The translations under genes and the position numbers were made by a program. From Bacillota bacterium (lineage in GTDB: Bacteria > Bacillota > Desulfitobacteriia > Desulfitobacteriales > Desulfitobacteriaceae): a DNA stretch of 39,507 nt. The stretch is taken from NCBI GenBank assembly GCA_023390635.1, contig JAEWCM010000001.1, positions 1-39,507 on the forward strand. The letters run 5' to 3'. A model generated the notes under the pieces. That model ran no database searches, was not told where the DNA came from, and saw only the letters and a list, made by a program, of their open reading frames with translations. Position 1 is the first letter of the stretch. The number at the start of each line of letters is the position of its first letter. This document shows, piece after piece, positions 32,619 to 39,507 of this stretch.

Positions 32619-33941
32619 ATCGACAGTACAGTCTGGAGTCTAATCAATTTATTATTTGCCTTTTTGTTAGTAGCCTTAAACGGGGTCTTTGTGGCTACCG
32701 AATTTGCCTTGGTCAAGGTGCGGAAGACGCGTTTGGCCGAATTGGAAGAGGAAGGCTCTAAAAAGGCTGCTTTAGCCCTTAAGGTCGTTTCGCACCTTGA
32801 TGCCTATCTTTCGGCCTGCCAGCTTGGTATTACTCTGGCATCCCTTGGGTTAGGATGGTTGGGGGAACCGGCAGTAGCAGGCTTAATTGATCCTCTGTTT
32901 TCCAAAATTGCCGGATGGGAGCCGGTATATACTCACACCATTGCGGGAATTATCGCCTTTATCTTAATTACATTCTTGCATATTGTCTTAGGTGAATTGG
33001 TACCTAAATCTTTAGCTATTCAAAAATCGGAAGCCATGACCTTATCGTTAGCCGGTTTTCTGCATTTATTTTATAAGATATTTTATCCCGGAATTTATTT
33101 ACTGAACAAACTGGCCAATCTGGTGCTTCGTTTATTTGGCCTTCCTCCGGCCAATGAGTCGGACTTGGCCCATACGGAGGAAGAACTGAGAATGCTGGTG
33201 GATGCCAGCCAGCGTCAAGGCTTCCTTGATAAAATGGAAGGAACGCTCTTAGATAATGTCTTTGAATTCTCCGATCGGACCGCCAGTGAGGTCATGATTC
33301 CCCGGCAGGATATGGTGTGTCTGTTCCTTAACGATTCACCTGAAGAAATAGCCGATATCGTCAGAAATAACCGGCATACTCGTTATCCCCTGTGCAATGA
33401 AGACAAAGATGATGTGGTGGGGTTGATCCACGTTCTGGATCTGGTTCACCTTCAGGAGGAGAAACCTGCTCACTTGGATTTGATGTCCATCAAAAGGGAA
33501 ATTATGATAGCTCCCGAAAATGCGCCCATATCTCATCTCATCCAAGCGATGCGTGCTCAGCACACCCATATGGCTATTGTGGTGGATGAATTCGGAGGAA
33601 CCGCCGGTCTGGTGACCATGGAAGATATGCTGGAAGAATTGGTCGGGGACATTTATGATGAATTCGAGGCAGAGCAGCTCACCATTAACAAAGTGGGTGA
33701 AAAAGAATATGTCGTAAACGGCCGGACCCTTTTGGAGGACATTTCAGATATCCTGCAAATTGACTTTGAGGATGAAGAAGATTCAACAATCGGCGGCTAT
33801 GTCTTTTCCCATTTGGGCCGTAAGCCCTTAAAAGGGGATGTGGTTAAATTTAACCATTATGTATTTCAGGTTTTGGAAACTAACCGTTTGCGGATTACCA
33901 AGGTGCGGATTTATACTGAACCGGAAAAATCCGAGGAATAA
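32619..33941 (+). CDS. CNNM/CorC-type transporter (DUF21-CBS-CBS-CorC_HlyC), start codon unclear
   Basis: About 440 residues: an N-terminal DUF21 membrane domain (3-4 helices, for example FVATEFALVKVRKTRLAELE and LGELVPKSLAI), and two CBS domains (VMIPRQDMVCLFLND; MRAQHTHMAIVVDEFGGTAG). The C-terminal CorC_HlyC domain begins near YVVNGRTLLEDISD. The family exports or helps transport Mg2+ and related cations; the old label hemolysin is misleading. The reading frame opens after a TAG at 32601. Between there and TTG 32664 no ATG, GTG or TTG occurs, yet family proteins need the first helix (SLINLLFAFLLVALNG). ATC 32619, 6 nt after AGGGG, sits where the start should be. TTG 32664 would cut helix 1 in half and has no ribosome site. 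Confidence 0.88.
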   Translation: MDSTVWSLINLLFAFLLVALNGVFVATEFALVKVRKTRLAELEEEGSKKAALALKVVSHLDAYLSACQLGITLASLGLGWLGEPAVAGLIDPLFSKIAGWEPVYTHTIAGIIAFILITFLHIVLGELVPKSLAIQKSEAMTLSLAGFLHLFYKIFYPGIYLLNKLANLVLRLFGLPPANESDLAHTEEELRMLVDASQRQGFLDKMEGTLLDNVFEFSDRTASEVMIPRQDMVCLFLNDSPEEIADIVRNNRHTRYPLCNEDKDDVVGLIHVLDLVHLQEEKPAHLDLMSIKREIMIAPENAPISHLIQAMRAQHTHMAIVVDEFGGTAGLVTMEDMLEELVGDIYDEFEAEQLTINKVGEKEYVVNGRTLLEDISDILQIDFEDEEDSTIGGYVFSHLGRKPLKGDVVKFNHYVFQVLETNRLRITKVRIYTEPEKSEE

Positions 33942-33943
33942 AT

Positions 33944-33972
33944 TTGACATTTCATAGTTTGTCCATTAAACT
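33944..33972 (+). promoter_or_regulatory. Sigma-A promoter of the pyr operon
   Basis: A perfect TTGACA (33944-33949), 17-nt spacer, and TAAACT (33967-33972, 4 of 6). It starts 2 nt after the transporter stop and about 17 nt before the first PyrR hairpin, as expected for an attenuated operon. Confidence 0.8.
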
Positions 33973-33988
33973 AACTTATAAGTTAAGC

Positions 33989-34071
33989 GCCTTTAAATGG
34001 AGTCCAGAGAGGCTTGGGAAGGCATACGATCACAGGAAGATAAACTGTCTGCGTATGCAGGCAGTTTTTTT
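33989..34071 (+). promoter_or_regulatory. PyrR-dependent attenuator 1 (pyr leader)
   Basis: All three mutually exclusive structures are visible. The PyrR-binding anti-antiterminator is closed by GCCTT (33989-33993) and AAGGC (34019-34023), with the conserved loop AGTCCAGAGAGGCT (34001-34014). The antiterminator is GCATACG (34022-34028) with CGTATGC (34052-34058). The terminator is AACTGTCTGC (34043-34052) with GCAGGCAGTT (34057-34066), plus a T run to 34071. By the known B. subtilis mechanism, PyrR with UMP stabilises the first hairpin, so the terminator forms and transcription stops when pyrimidines are plentiful. Confidence 0.95.
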
Positions 34072-34179
34072 GTATGTTTAATCAGAGCATATCCTTCCTG
34101 AAGATACGGCAAATTGGGCTTTCTCATGGTAATTCTCTCAATAACGTGATTCGGGTGATAATTTGAGGAGGGAAGAGCA

Positions 34180-34722
34180 GTGGAAGGAACGTTAAAAAGC
34201 ACCATTTTGGACAGTGATGGGATTCGCAGAGCGCTGACCAGAATAGCTCATGAAATTATTGAAAAAAATAAAGGGACAGATAATCTGGCTATCATTGGAA
34301 TTCGCCGGCGCGGGGTTCCTTTGGCCAAACGAATTCAGGAGAAGATCAGAGAATTTGAAGGTGTGGAAGTCCCTCTGGGGATTTTGGATATTACTTTATA
34401 TCGGGATGACCTGACCACGATTGGCAGTCACCCGGTGGTTCATTCCACCGAAGTGCCTTTTGATGTGACGGGTAAAACCATTATTCTGATTGACGATGTG
34501 CTCTATACCGGCCGGACGGTGAGGGCCGCCCTCGACGCACTGATCGATTTAGGCCGTCCTCAGGTGATCCATCTGGCTGTATTGGTGGACCGGGGACATA
34601 GAGAACTCCCTATCAGAGCGGATTATGTAGGAAAAAATCTGCCTACCTCTTCCAAAGAATTGGTGGCGGTAAGACTTTCTGAGTTTGACGATGCGGAAGA
34701 CGTATTGCTTTTAGAAAAATAG
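34180..34722 (+). CDS. pyrR: Pyrimidine operon attenuation protein / uracil phosphoribosyltransferase
   Basis: RNA-binding regulator with a phosphoribosyltransferase fold. The 180-residue protein has the PRPP loop IILIDDVLYTGRTVRAALDA and the family segments IGIRRRGVPLAKRI and ITLYRDDLT. The basic surface for RNA includes RRRG and the VDRGHRELPIRADYVGKN region. It binds the two leader hairpins at 33989-34023 and 34733-34763 and also has some UPRT activity in relatives. The start is GTG 34180, 7 nt after GAGGAGGG (34165-34172). It is the first gene of the operon and thus autoregulated through attenuator 1. Confidence 0.97.
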   Translation: MEGTLKSTILDSDGIRRALTRIAHEIIEKNKGTDNLAIIGIRRRGVPLAKRIQEKIREFEGVEVPLGILDITLYRDDLTTIGSHPVVHSTEVPFDVTGKTIILIDDVLYTGRTVRAALDALIDLGRPQVIHLAVLVDRGHRELPIRADYVGKNLPTSSKELVAVRLSEFDDAEDVLLLEK

Positions 34723-34732
34723 CCCTGTCCTG

Positions 34733-34823
34733 CCCTTAATTTCATCCTGCGAGGTGACAAGGGAAAGAGAGGCATATAAGCCTAAGCGCTTACTTGGCTC
34801 TTACCCTTCAGGTAAGAGCTTTT
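34733..34823 (+). promoter_or_regulatory. PyrR-dependent attenuator 2 (pyrR-pyrB intergenic)
   Basis: A second complete set. The anti-antiterminator CCCTT (34733-34737)/AAGGG (34759-34763) has the PyrR loop ATCCTGCGAGGTG (34744-34756). The antiterminator GGGAAAGAG (34761-34769) pairs with CTCTTACCC (34798-34806) at 8 of 9 positions. The terminator GCTCTTACC (34797-34805)/GGTAAGAGC (34811-34819) is followed by TTTT. The first and second helices share the GGG at 34761-34763, so they exclude each other. It allows pyrR to be expressed when the enzyme genes are shut. Confidence 0.9.
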
Positions 34824-34858
34824 ACATTATCATGGACTATGAAATTCGGAGGGATAGT

Positions 34859-35794
34859 ATGGAATGGCAGCGTAAAGATTTACTGGGTCTGGAAAATGTT
34901 ACGAAAGAGGAAATTCTCTTTATTATAGAAACTGCCAAGGTAATGAAAGGAATATTGCTGAGGCCGATTAAAAAATTACCTACCTTAAAAGGCCGCTCCA
35001 TAGTGCATCTTTTTTACGAGGCAAGCACACGCACCCGTACTTCGTTTGAGATGGCGTGCAAAGTGCTGGGAGCGGACACATCGAGCATTGCGGTGGCCCA
35101 AAGCAGTGTCAGCAAGGGAGAAAGCCTGCTGGACACGGCCAGAACCCTTCAGGCGATGCAAACCGATTTGGTGGTTATCCGCCATGCTTCCTCCGGGGCC
35201 GCCCAGTTTTTAGCCGACAATCTTAAAGCAGGAGTGATTAATGCCGGGGACGGGCAGCATGAACATCCGACCCAGGCTCTTCTGGATATTTACAGTATGC
35301 TGGAACAATGGGAAGATCTGGAGGGGAAGAAGATCCTGATCGTAGGAGATGTGCTTCATTCCCGGGTAGCCCGCAGCAATGTCTGGGCCTTGAATAAGCT
35401 GGGTGCGGAAGTCACTTTGGTGGGACCGCCTACCTTGCTGCCCCCGGAATTGTCCGTACTGGGAGTTAAGATGACTCATAGTCTGGATGAGGCTCTTCCC
35501 GGTGCCGATGCGGTGATGGCACTGCGCCTGCAGTTGGAACGGCAGGAAAAAGGATTGTTCCCCACCTTGCGGGAATACAGTCAGCTCTACTGCCTTACAG
35601 GGGAAAGAATGAAAAAAACAGGCAAGAAAACTTTGGTGATGCATCCCGGTCCTTTAAATCGGGGGATAGAGATTTCCAGCGATGTGGCGGACAGTGCCGC
35701 CTCTTTGGTGGAAAGACAGGTCACCAACGGGGTAGCGGTGCGAATGGCCTTGATCTATCTATTGACAGGAGGTTCGGGAAATGTGGTGGCTTAA
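34859..35794 (+). CDS. pyrB: Aspartate carbamoyltransferase catalytic subunit
   Basis: Transfers the carbamoyl group to aspartate, the committed pyrimidine step. The 311-residue protein has the carbamoyl-phosphate motif YEASTRTRTSFE, KGESLLDTARTLQ, and GDGQHEHPTQALLD. MHPGPLNRGIEIS lies near the end. The start is ATG 34859, 5 nt after CGGAGGG (34847-34853); longer in-frame readings upstream run through attenuator 2 and are not credible. There is no pyrI regulatory subunit, as in Bacillus, so control is through PyrR. Its end overlaps pyrC by 14 nt. Confidence 0.97.
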   Translation: MEWQRKDLLGLENVTKEEILFIIETAKVMKGILLRPIKKLPTLKGRSIVHLFYEASTRTRTSFEMACKVLGADTSSIAVAQSSVSKGESLLDTARTLQAMQTDLVVIRHASSGAAQFLADNLKAGVINAGDGQHEHPTQALLDIYSMLEQWEDLEGKKILIVGDVLHSRVARSNVWALNKLGAEVTLVGPPTLLPPELSVLGVKMTHSLDEALPGADAVMALRLQLERQEKGLFPTLREYSQLYCLTGERMKKTGKKTLVMHPGPLNRGIEISSDVADSAASLVERQVTNGVAVRMALIYLLTGGSGNVVA

Positions 35795-37091
35795 GAATGC
35801 AGAGATCGTGGAACCAAGTCAGAATTGGAAGAAAATCGGCGAGGTTGTGATTAAAGACGGCAGGATTGCAGGTGTGAAAGAAAGCTTTTCTGCTCAGGAA
35901 ATCAAAGAACTGGCTCAAGGGGAAGAAGTGGAAAAGATCGACGGGAAGGGAAAATATCTTTTCCCCGGATTGATAGATGTGCACACTCACTTGCGTGAGC
36001 CTGGGCAGGAAACTAAGGAGGATATTCTCAGCGGCAGCCGGGCTGCTGTCAGGGGGGGATTCACCTCTATCATGACTATGGCCAACACTACCCCTGTCAT
36101 TGATAACCGTGCCCTGGTGGAGTTTGTCATTGCTCAGGGAAGGCGGGCCGGGTATGCCAAAGTTTATCCGATCAGTGCGGTTACAAAAGGCATGCTGGGA
36201 AAAGAACTGGTGGAGATGGCGGATATCCGGCAGGGAGGAGCAGTGGCTTTTTCTGATGACGGTAAGGGGATTCAAAACGGTGAGATAATGCGTTTAGCTC
36301 TTGAATATGCCCGTTTAACCGGCCAGCCGGTGATCAGCCATTGTGAAGACAACAGTCTGGCTCATGAAGGGTATATGCACTTAGGAAAGGCAGCGGCCAG
36401 GCTGGGTTTAAAGGGTATTCCATCATCGGCAGAGAGCGTCATGGTGGCCAGGGATTTGCTCCTGGCAGGAGAAACAGGAGGAAAATTGCATCTGGCTCAT
36501 CTTTCCACCAAAGAGAGTGTGGATATGGTGCGCAGAGCGAAAGAAGCGGGGATTGATGTGACTGCGGAAGTTAATCCCCATCACTTGATTTTCTGCGATG
36601 AAGATATTCAAATCACAGATACAAGCATGAAGGTCAATCCGCCTTTTGCTTCGGCCAATGACCGGGAAGCTTTGATTGAAGGGCTGATTGACGGTACAAT
36701 CGATATGCTGGCCACCGACCATGCTCCCCATCGCTGGGACGAGAAGGCCCGGCCTTTTGCAGAAGCTCCGTTTGGAATTATGGGACTGGAAACGGCTCTT
36801 TCCGCTGTTTGGCAGTATTTAGTGGTTCCAGGGAGGCTTTCGGTGCAAAGGCTTGTTGAGGCTTGGAGCACCCTTCCTGCCCGGAGATTTAATCTGGAGG
36901 CCGGTTCTATTGCCGTAGGAAAGCCTGCCGATCTGGTACTCTTTGATCCTGAACGGACGGAAAAAATTGAAATGGAAAGCCTTTGCTCCAAAGCGTCAAA
37001 CACACCTTTTCTGGGGCGGACATTGACAGGATTGCCTGTGATGACCTGGGTGGACGGCAAACTTGTTCAGCAAGAACGGAAGGTCATATAA
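35781..37091 (+). CDS. pyrC: Dihydroorotase
   Basis: Zn amidohydrolase that closes carbamoyl aspartate to dihydroorotate. The 436-residue length and motifs indicate the class I (Bacillus) type: metal-binding DVHTHLREPG, KEDILSGSRAAVRGGFT, ISHCEDNSL, HLAHLSTKESV and MLATDHAPHRWDEKA. ATG 35781 lies inside the end of pyrB, with GGAGG at about 35768-35772 as ribosome site. In B. subtilis the carAB genes follow pyrC; here they do not, and a 108-nt gap with an inverted repeat leads straight to pyrK. Confidence 0.97.
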   Translation: MWWLKNAEIVEPSQNWKKIGEVVIKDGRIAGVKESFSAQEIKELAQGEEVEKIDGKGKYLFPGLIDVHTHLREPGQETKEDILSGSRAAVRGGFTSIMTMANTTPVIDNRALVEFVIAQGRRAGYAKVYPISAVTKGMLGKELVEMADIRQGGAVAFSDDGKGIQNGEIMRLALEYARLTGQPVISHCEDNSLAHEGYMHLGKAAARLGLKGIPSSAESVMVARDLLLAGETGGKLHLAHLSTKESVDMVRRAKEAGIDVTAEVNPHHLIFCDEDIQITDTSMKVNPPFASANDREALIEGLIDGTIDMLATDHAPHRWDEKARPFAEAPFGIMGLETALSAVWQYLVVPGRLSVQRLVEAWSTLPARRFNLEAGSIAVGKPADLVLFDPERTEKIEMESLCSKASNTPFLGRTLTGLPVMTWVDGKLVQQERKVI

Positions 37092-37092
37092 C

Positions 37093-37158
37093 GTTTGCTA
37101 AAATTTCTTCATGCTTCAAATTATAATCTTTTATATTGTGACAGCTTATTTAGCAAAT
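37093..37158 (+). repeat. Inverted repeat in the pyrC-pyrK gap
   Basis: GTTTGCTAAA (37093-37102) and TTTAGCAAAT (37149-37158) pair over 9-10 bp with a 46-nt AT-rich interior. The gap is AT-rich in an otherwise tightly packed operon. It may be an RNA processing or stability element, or a scar of lost genes. Confidence 0.45.
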
Positions 37159-37199
37159 GCTGTACTAGTATGGATATGGGGAAAGGAGTCTTAACAGTT

Positions 37200-38069
37200 A
37201 TGTCAGTCTCAGAAAAAACCAAGATCGGAAGACAGGGAATACTGAGTGACGAGGTGATTGTTCACCATGAAATCATGGGGAATCCTAATCAAAACCTGCG
37301 CCGCCTGGTTTTACAGGGGGAGATTGCTCAATATGCCCAGCCGGGGCAATTTGTCCATCTTCAGGTCAGTCCTAATCCTACCTTAGATCCATTGCTCCGT
37401 CGTCCCATCAGCATTGCGGAAATTAATCAGGAAAAAGGGCTGATCACGTTGCTCTATAAGGTGATTGGCAAGGGAACGAAGCTCTTGTCTCAGGCAAGGG
37501 TGGGAGAGCGTCTAAGCGTTATGGGACCGATTGGCACAGGTTTTTCTCTGCCCAGATCAGGAGAGTTATGGCTGGTAGCCGGTGGAATCGGAATTTTTCC
37601 TCTCTATGCTCTGGCTCAGTGGGCGCAGCAAAACAACCTGCCCGTTCGTCTGTTTTGGGGAGGGCAGCATGGTGAATTCATGCAGTGTGCAGGCTTGAAG
37701 GACTGGCAAGACCTAACCGTCGATCTTCATCTCTGCACGATGGACGGAAGTATGGGAAAAGCTGGTTTGGTGACCGAAATTTTAGAAAACGGTTATCTTG
37801 AATATAAGAAAGAGCATCCTGAGCATGGCGAAATTCATGTGGCCTGCTGTGGTCCCCATGGGATGATGGAGGCGGTGAGCCGGTTGTGTGATTCACTTGA
37901 ACTCCCGCTGGAGGTATCTTTGGAAGAACGGATGGGATGTGCAGTGGGAGCTTGCCTGGGCTGTGTCTGCACTTTGAAGGATGAGCATGGTTCGCTGGTG
38001 CGTAAAAAGGTATGTCAGGATGGTCCGGTATTCATAGGAGAGCAGGTGGTATGGGATGTCTCGTGTTGA
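37200..38069 (+). CDS. pyrK: Dihydroorotate dehydrogenase electron transfer subunit
   Basis: FAD and [2Fe-2S] subunit that passes electrons from dihydroorotate (via PyrD FMN) to NAD+. The 289-residue protein has LRRPISIAEI (FAD binding), LWLVAGGIGIFPLYAL (NAD-binding Gly-rich strand) and HVACCGPHGMM. The Fe-S cysteines are in ERMGCAVGACLGCVC and in the later VCQDGPVF. ATG 37200 has AAAGGAG at 37182-37188; its spacing (11 nt) is a little long. It overlaps pyrD by 14 nt, and the pair forms the heterotetrameric class 1B enzyme. The N-terminal 20 residues before the ferredoxin-reductase fold are variable and the start could be slightly off. Confidence 0.95.
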   Translation: MSVSEKTKIGRQGILSDEVIVHHEIMGNPNQNLRRLVLQGEIAQYAQPGQFVHLQVSPNPTLDPLLRRPISIAEINQEKGLITLLYKVIGKGTKLLSQARVGERLSVMGPIGTGFSLPRSGELWLVAGGIGIFPLYALAQWAQQNNLPVRLFWGGQHGEFMQCAGLKDWQDLTVDLHLCTMDGSMGKAGLVTEILENGYLEYKKEHPEHGEIHVACCGPHGMMEAVSRLCDSLELPLEVSLEERMGCAVGACLGCVCTLKDEHGSLVRKKVCQDGPVFIGEQVVWDVSC

Positions 38070-38991
38070 TTTGACCGTTAATGCGGCGGGGATAGAACTA
38101 AAAAACCCGGTGATCACCGCTTCCGGTACTTATGGTTTTGGGGCGGAGTATGCTCCTTATTGTCCGGTTGAGGCTATGGGCGGGATTACGGTAAAAGGAA
38201 TTACTCTGGAACCCAGGTTAGGCAATCCGGTGCCCAGACTTGCTGAAACCCCGGCAGGGCTGCTTAATGCGGTGGGATTGGAAAATCCCGGTCTGGATGA
38301 ATTTGTGAAAAGCTATCTCCCGGTATTGAAAGATTTGCCCACCGCTGTCTTCGTAAATATTTCCGGGTTTGCCGTTAAGGAATACGCTGCTTTGGCTCAT
38401 GCCTTGCAGCGGGATTCGGGAATTGTCGCTTTGGAAGTGAATATTTCCTGTCCCAATGTAAAGCATGGGGGAATGCACTTTGGCACCGATCCCCACAGTG
38501 CGGCAGAAGTCATTAAGGCAGTGAAGGCAGAGACCGACCTGCCGATTTTTGCCAAACTTTCACCCAATGTCACTGACATTGGGGAAATGGCTAAAGCGGT
38601 TGCGGACGCGGGAGCAGACGGCATCTCCATGATCAATACTTTATTGGGTATGGCGATTGATATTGAAAGGCAGCAGCCGGTGCTGGCCAATACTTTCGGT
38701 GGACTATCCGGCCCGGCGATCCGCCCGGTAGCCGTACGAATGGTCTGGCAGGTAGCCCAGGCTGTTTCCTTACCGATTATCGGGATGGGAGGAATCTCCT
38801 CATGGGAGGATGCGGTGGAATTTATGCTGGCCGGTGCCAGTATTGTCAGCGTGGGAACGGGAAACTTCGTTGATCCGACGCTGCCGTTGAAGATTATTGA
38901 GGGCATGGAAGATTATTGTCTCAGGCATGATTATCATTCGGTTCGGGACATTGTTGGCAAGGCCAATCCGGTTCTGGTCAATCAGGGGTGA
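38056..38991 (+). CDS. pyrD: Dihydroorotate dehydrogenase B (NAD+), catalytic subunit
   Basis: FMN TIM-barrel enzyme oxidising dihydroorotate to orotate. The 311-residue protein has the class 1 motifs NPVITASGTYGFG and PRLAETPAGLLNAVGLENPG. The catalytic cysteine is in VNISCPNVKHGG, and phosphate-binding segments are IIGMGGISSWEDA and SVGTGNFVDP. Cysteine rather than serine as base, and the adjacent pyrK, mark it as class 1B, suited to anaerobic life. ATG 38056 lies within the end of pyrK, showing translational coupling. Confidence 0.97.
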   Translation: MSRVDLTVNAAGIELKNPVITASGTYGFGAEYAPYCPVEAMGGITVKGITLEPRLGNPVPRLAETPAGLLNAVGLENPGLDEFVKSYLPVLKDLPTAVFVNISGFAVKEYAALAHALQRDSGIVALEVNISCPNVKHGGMHFGTDPHSAAEVIKAVKAETDLPIFAKLSPNVTDIGEMAKAVADAGADGISMINTLLGMAIDIERQQPVLANTFGGLSGPAIRPVAVRMVWQVAQAVSLPIIGMGGISSWEDAVEFMLAGASIVSVGTGNFVDPTLPLKIIEGMEDYCLRHDYHSVRDIVGKANPVLVNQG

Positions 38992-39016
38992 AATGATCAC
39001 AGGAGGGAAGATAAGC

Positions 39017-39507
39017 ATGTTTGAAGAAAAAGGAGAGCTGTTGAACACCCGGATTATGGTGGCTCTGGATGTGGAAAGCAGGGAAAAGGCGTTGACTTTG
39101 GCCAGAGCATTAGCCGGGAGCGACTGTTGGCTTAAAGTGGGGATGGAGCTTTATGCCTATGCCGGTCTGGGCATTGTGGAAGAGTTAAAAAATCTCGGTT
39201 TCTCCGTCTTTTTGGATTTAAAGCTCCATGATATTCCTACAACGGTGCAAAAAACTGTTACAGCTCTGGTCTCAGGGGGAGCGGATATGTTGAATATCCA
39301 TTGCAGCGGAGGATATGACATGATGGCCAGATCGGCGGAAGCGGCCCACCTGGCAGGGTTGAAAGCCGGTCTTGCCCCCAAATTGATCGGGGTGACCGTG
39401 TTGACAAGCATGGGAGAGGAACAGCTGCACTCAGAATTAGGTGTGGAGCGCTCTTTGCCCTCACAGGTTCAATCCCTGGCTGAACTGGCCCAAAAGGCCG
39501 GCCTGGA
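39017..39507 (+). CDS. pyrF: Orotidine 5'-phosphate decarboxylase, N-terminal part (cut by window end)
   Basis: The open frame from ATG 39017 runs off the window after 163 codons; about 75 residues are probably missing. ARIMVALDVESREKAL-like strand 1 (here TRIMVALDVESREKAL), LKVGMELYAYAGL and the active-site motif FLDLKLHDIPTTV, with the Asp-Lys-Asp charges, identify OMP decarboxylase. DMLNIHCSGGYDMM and VTVLTSMG follow. AGGAGGGAAG (39001-39010) is a good ribosome site. It follows pyrD by 25 nt. It makes UMP, the ligand that closes both attenuators through PyrR. A pyrE gene probably follows. Confidence 0.95.
   Translation, partial: MFEEKGELLNTRIMVALDVESREKALTLARALAGSDCWLKVGMELYAYAGLGIVEELKNLGFSVFLDLKLHDIPTTVQKTVTALVSGGADMLNIHCSGGYDMMARSAEAAHLAGLKAGLAPKLIGVTVLTSMGEEQLHSELGVERSLPSQVQSLAELAQKAGL

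Noticed and set aside
36423..37060. Long minus-strand open frames opposite pyrC and other conserved genes
   Set aside because: They mirror the coding strand of strongly supported genes, lack ribosome sites and show no protein motifs.
1..39507. CRISPR arrays, insertion sequences, restriction or toxin-antitoxin genes
   Set aside because: No regularly spaced repeats, transposase motifs or defence-type domains were found on either strand.

Overview
The window looks like chromosomal DNA of an anaerobic, low-to-medium G+C Firmicute of the Desulfitobacterium / Desulfosporosinus / Dehalobacter kind (Peptococcaceae or Desulfitobacteriaceae). This rests on the siroheme-dependent (Ahb/NirJ) heme operon, a c-type mini-cytochrome, PyrR attenuation, sesquarterpene-type genes, and Gram-positive GGAGG ribosome sites with frequent GTG/TTG starts. 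The species is an inference; no rRNA is present to settle it.

Layout. (1) 1-7486: tetrapyrrole operon: end of hemC, a cobA-hemD fusion, ahbC (nirJ1), hemB, ahbD (nirJ2), a fused ahbA-ahbB, hemL, then a membrane-anchored diheme protein. Together they build uroporphyrinogen III and precorrin-2 and run the alternative route siroheme > didecarboxysiroheme > Fe-coproporphyrin > heme. The precorrin-2 dehydrogenase/ferrochelatase step and hemA are not in view. (2) 7564-8805: a ClpP-fold SDH-family protease and tatA. (3) 8961-11043: convergent ytpB-like terpene synthase and long-chain polyprenyl diphosphate synthase genes. (4) 11291-16204: envelope genes: a bactofilin-like protein, a surface protein with three CWB2 repeats and five Ig-like repeats, a membrane protein, two small unknown genes and a phage-type amidase, ending at a tRNA-Leu(CAG) on the minus strand. 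(5) 16566-20604: ABC-F ATPase, CvfB-like S1 protein, NSS sodium symporter. (6) 20730-30129: signalling and housekeeping: HD-GYP protein, a broken yyaL-like gene, an OmpR-type two-component pair, a cysteine desulfurase, a LysM protein and a GAF-GAF-GGDEF protein. (7) 30249-33941: signal peptidase I, cobS-cobU, and a CNNM/CorC transporter behind a structured leader. (8) 33944-39507: pyr operon pyrR-pyrB-pyrC-pyrK-pyrD-pyrF (cut by the window end), with two PyrR attenuators.

Most noteworthy: two in-frame amber codons inside a 21-nt in-frame insertion beside the CxxC motif of yyaL; an ABC-F protein in which all visible decay falls on one of its two composite ATP sites; a CNNM gene with no ATG/GTG/TTG at the expected start, behind a structured leader; and two PyrR attenuators whose competing helices can be read directly. 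I found no clearly new multi-gene defence or mobile system: no CRISPR array, no insertion sequence, no integrase.
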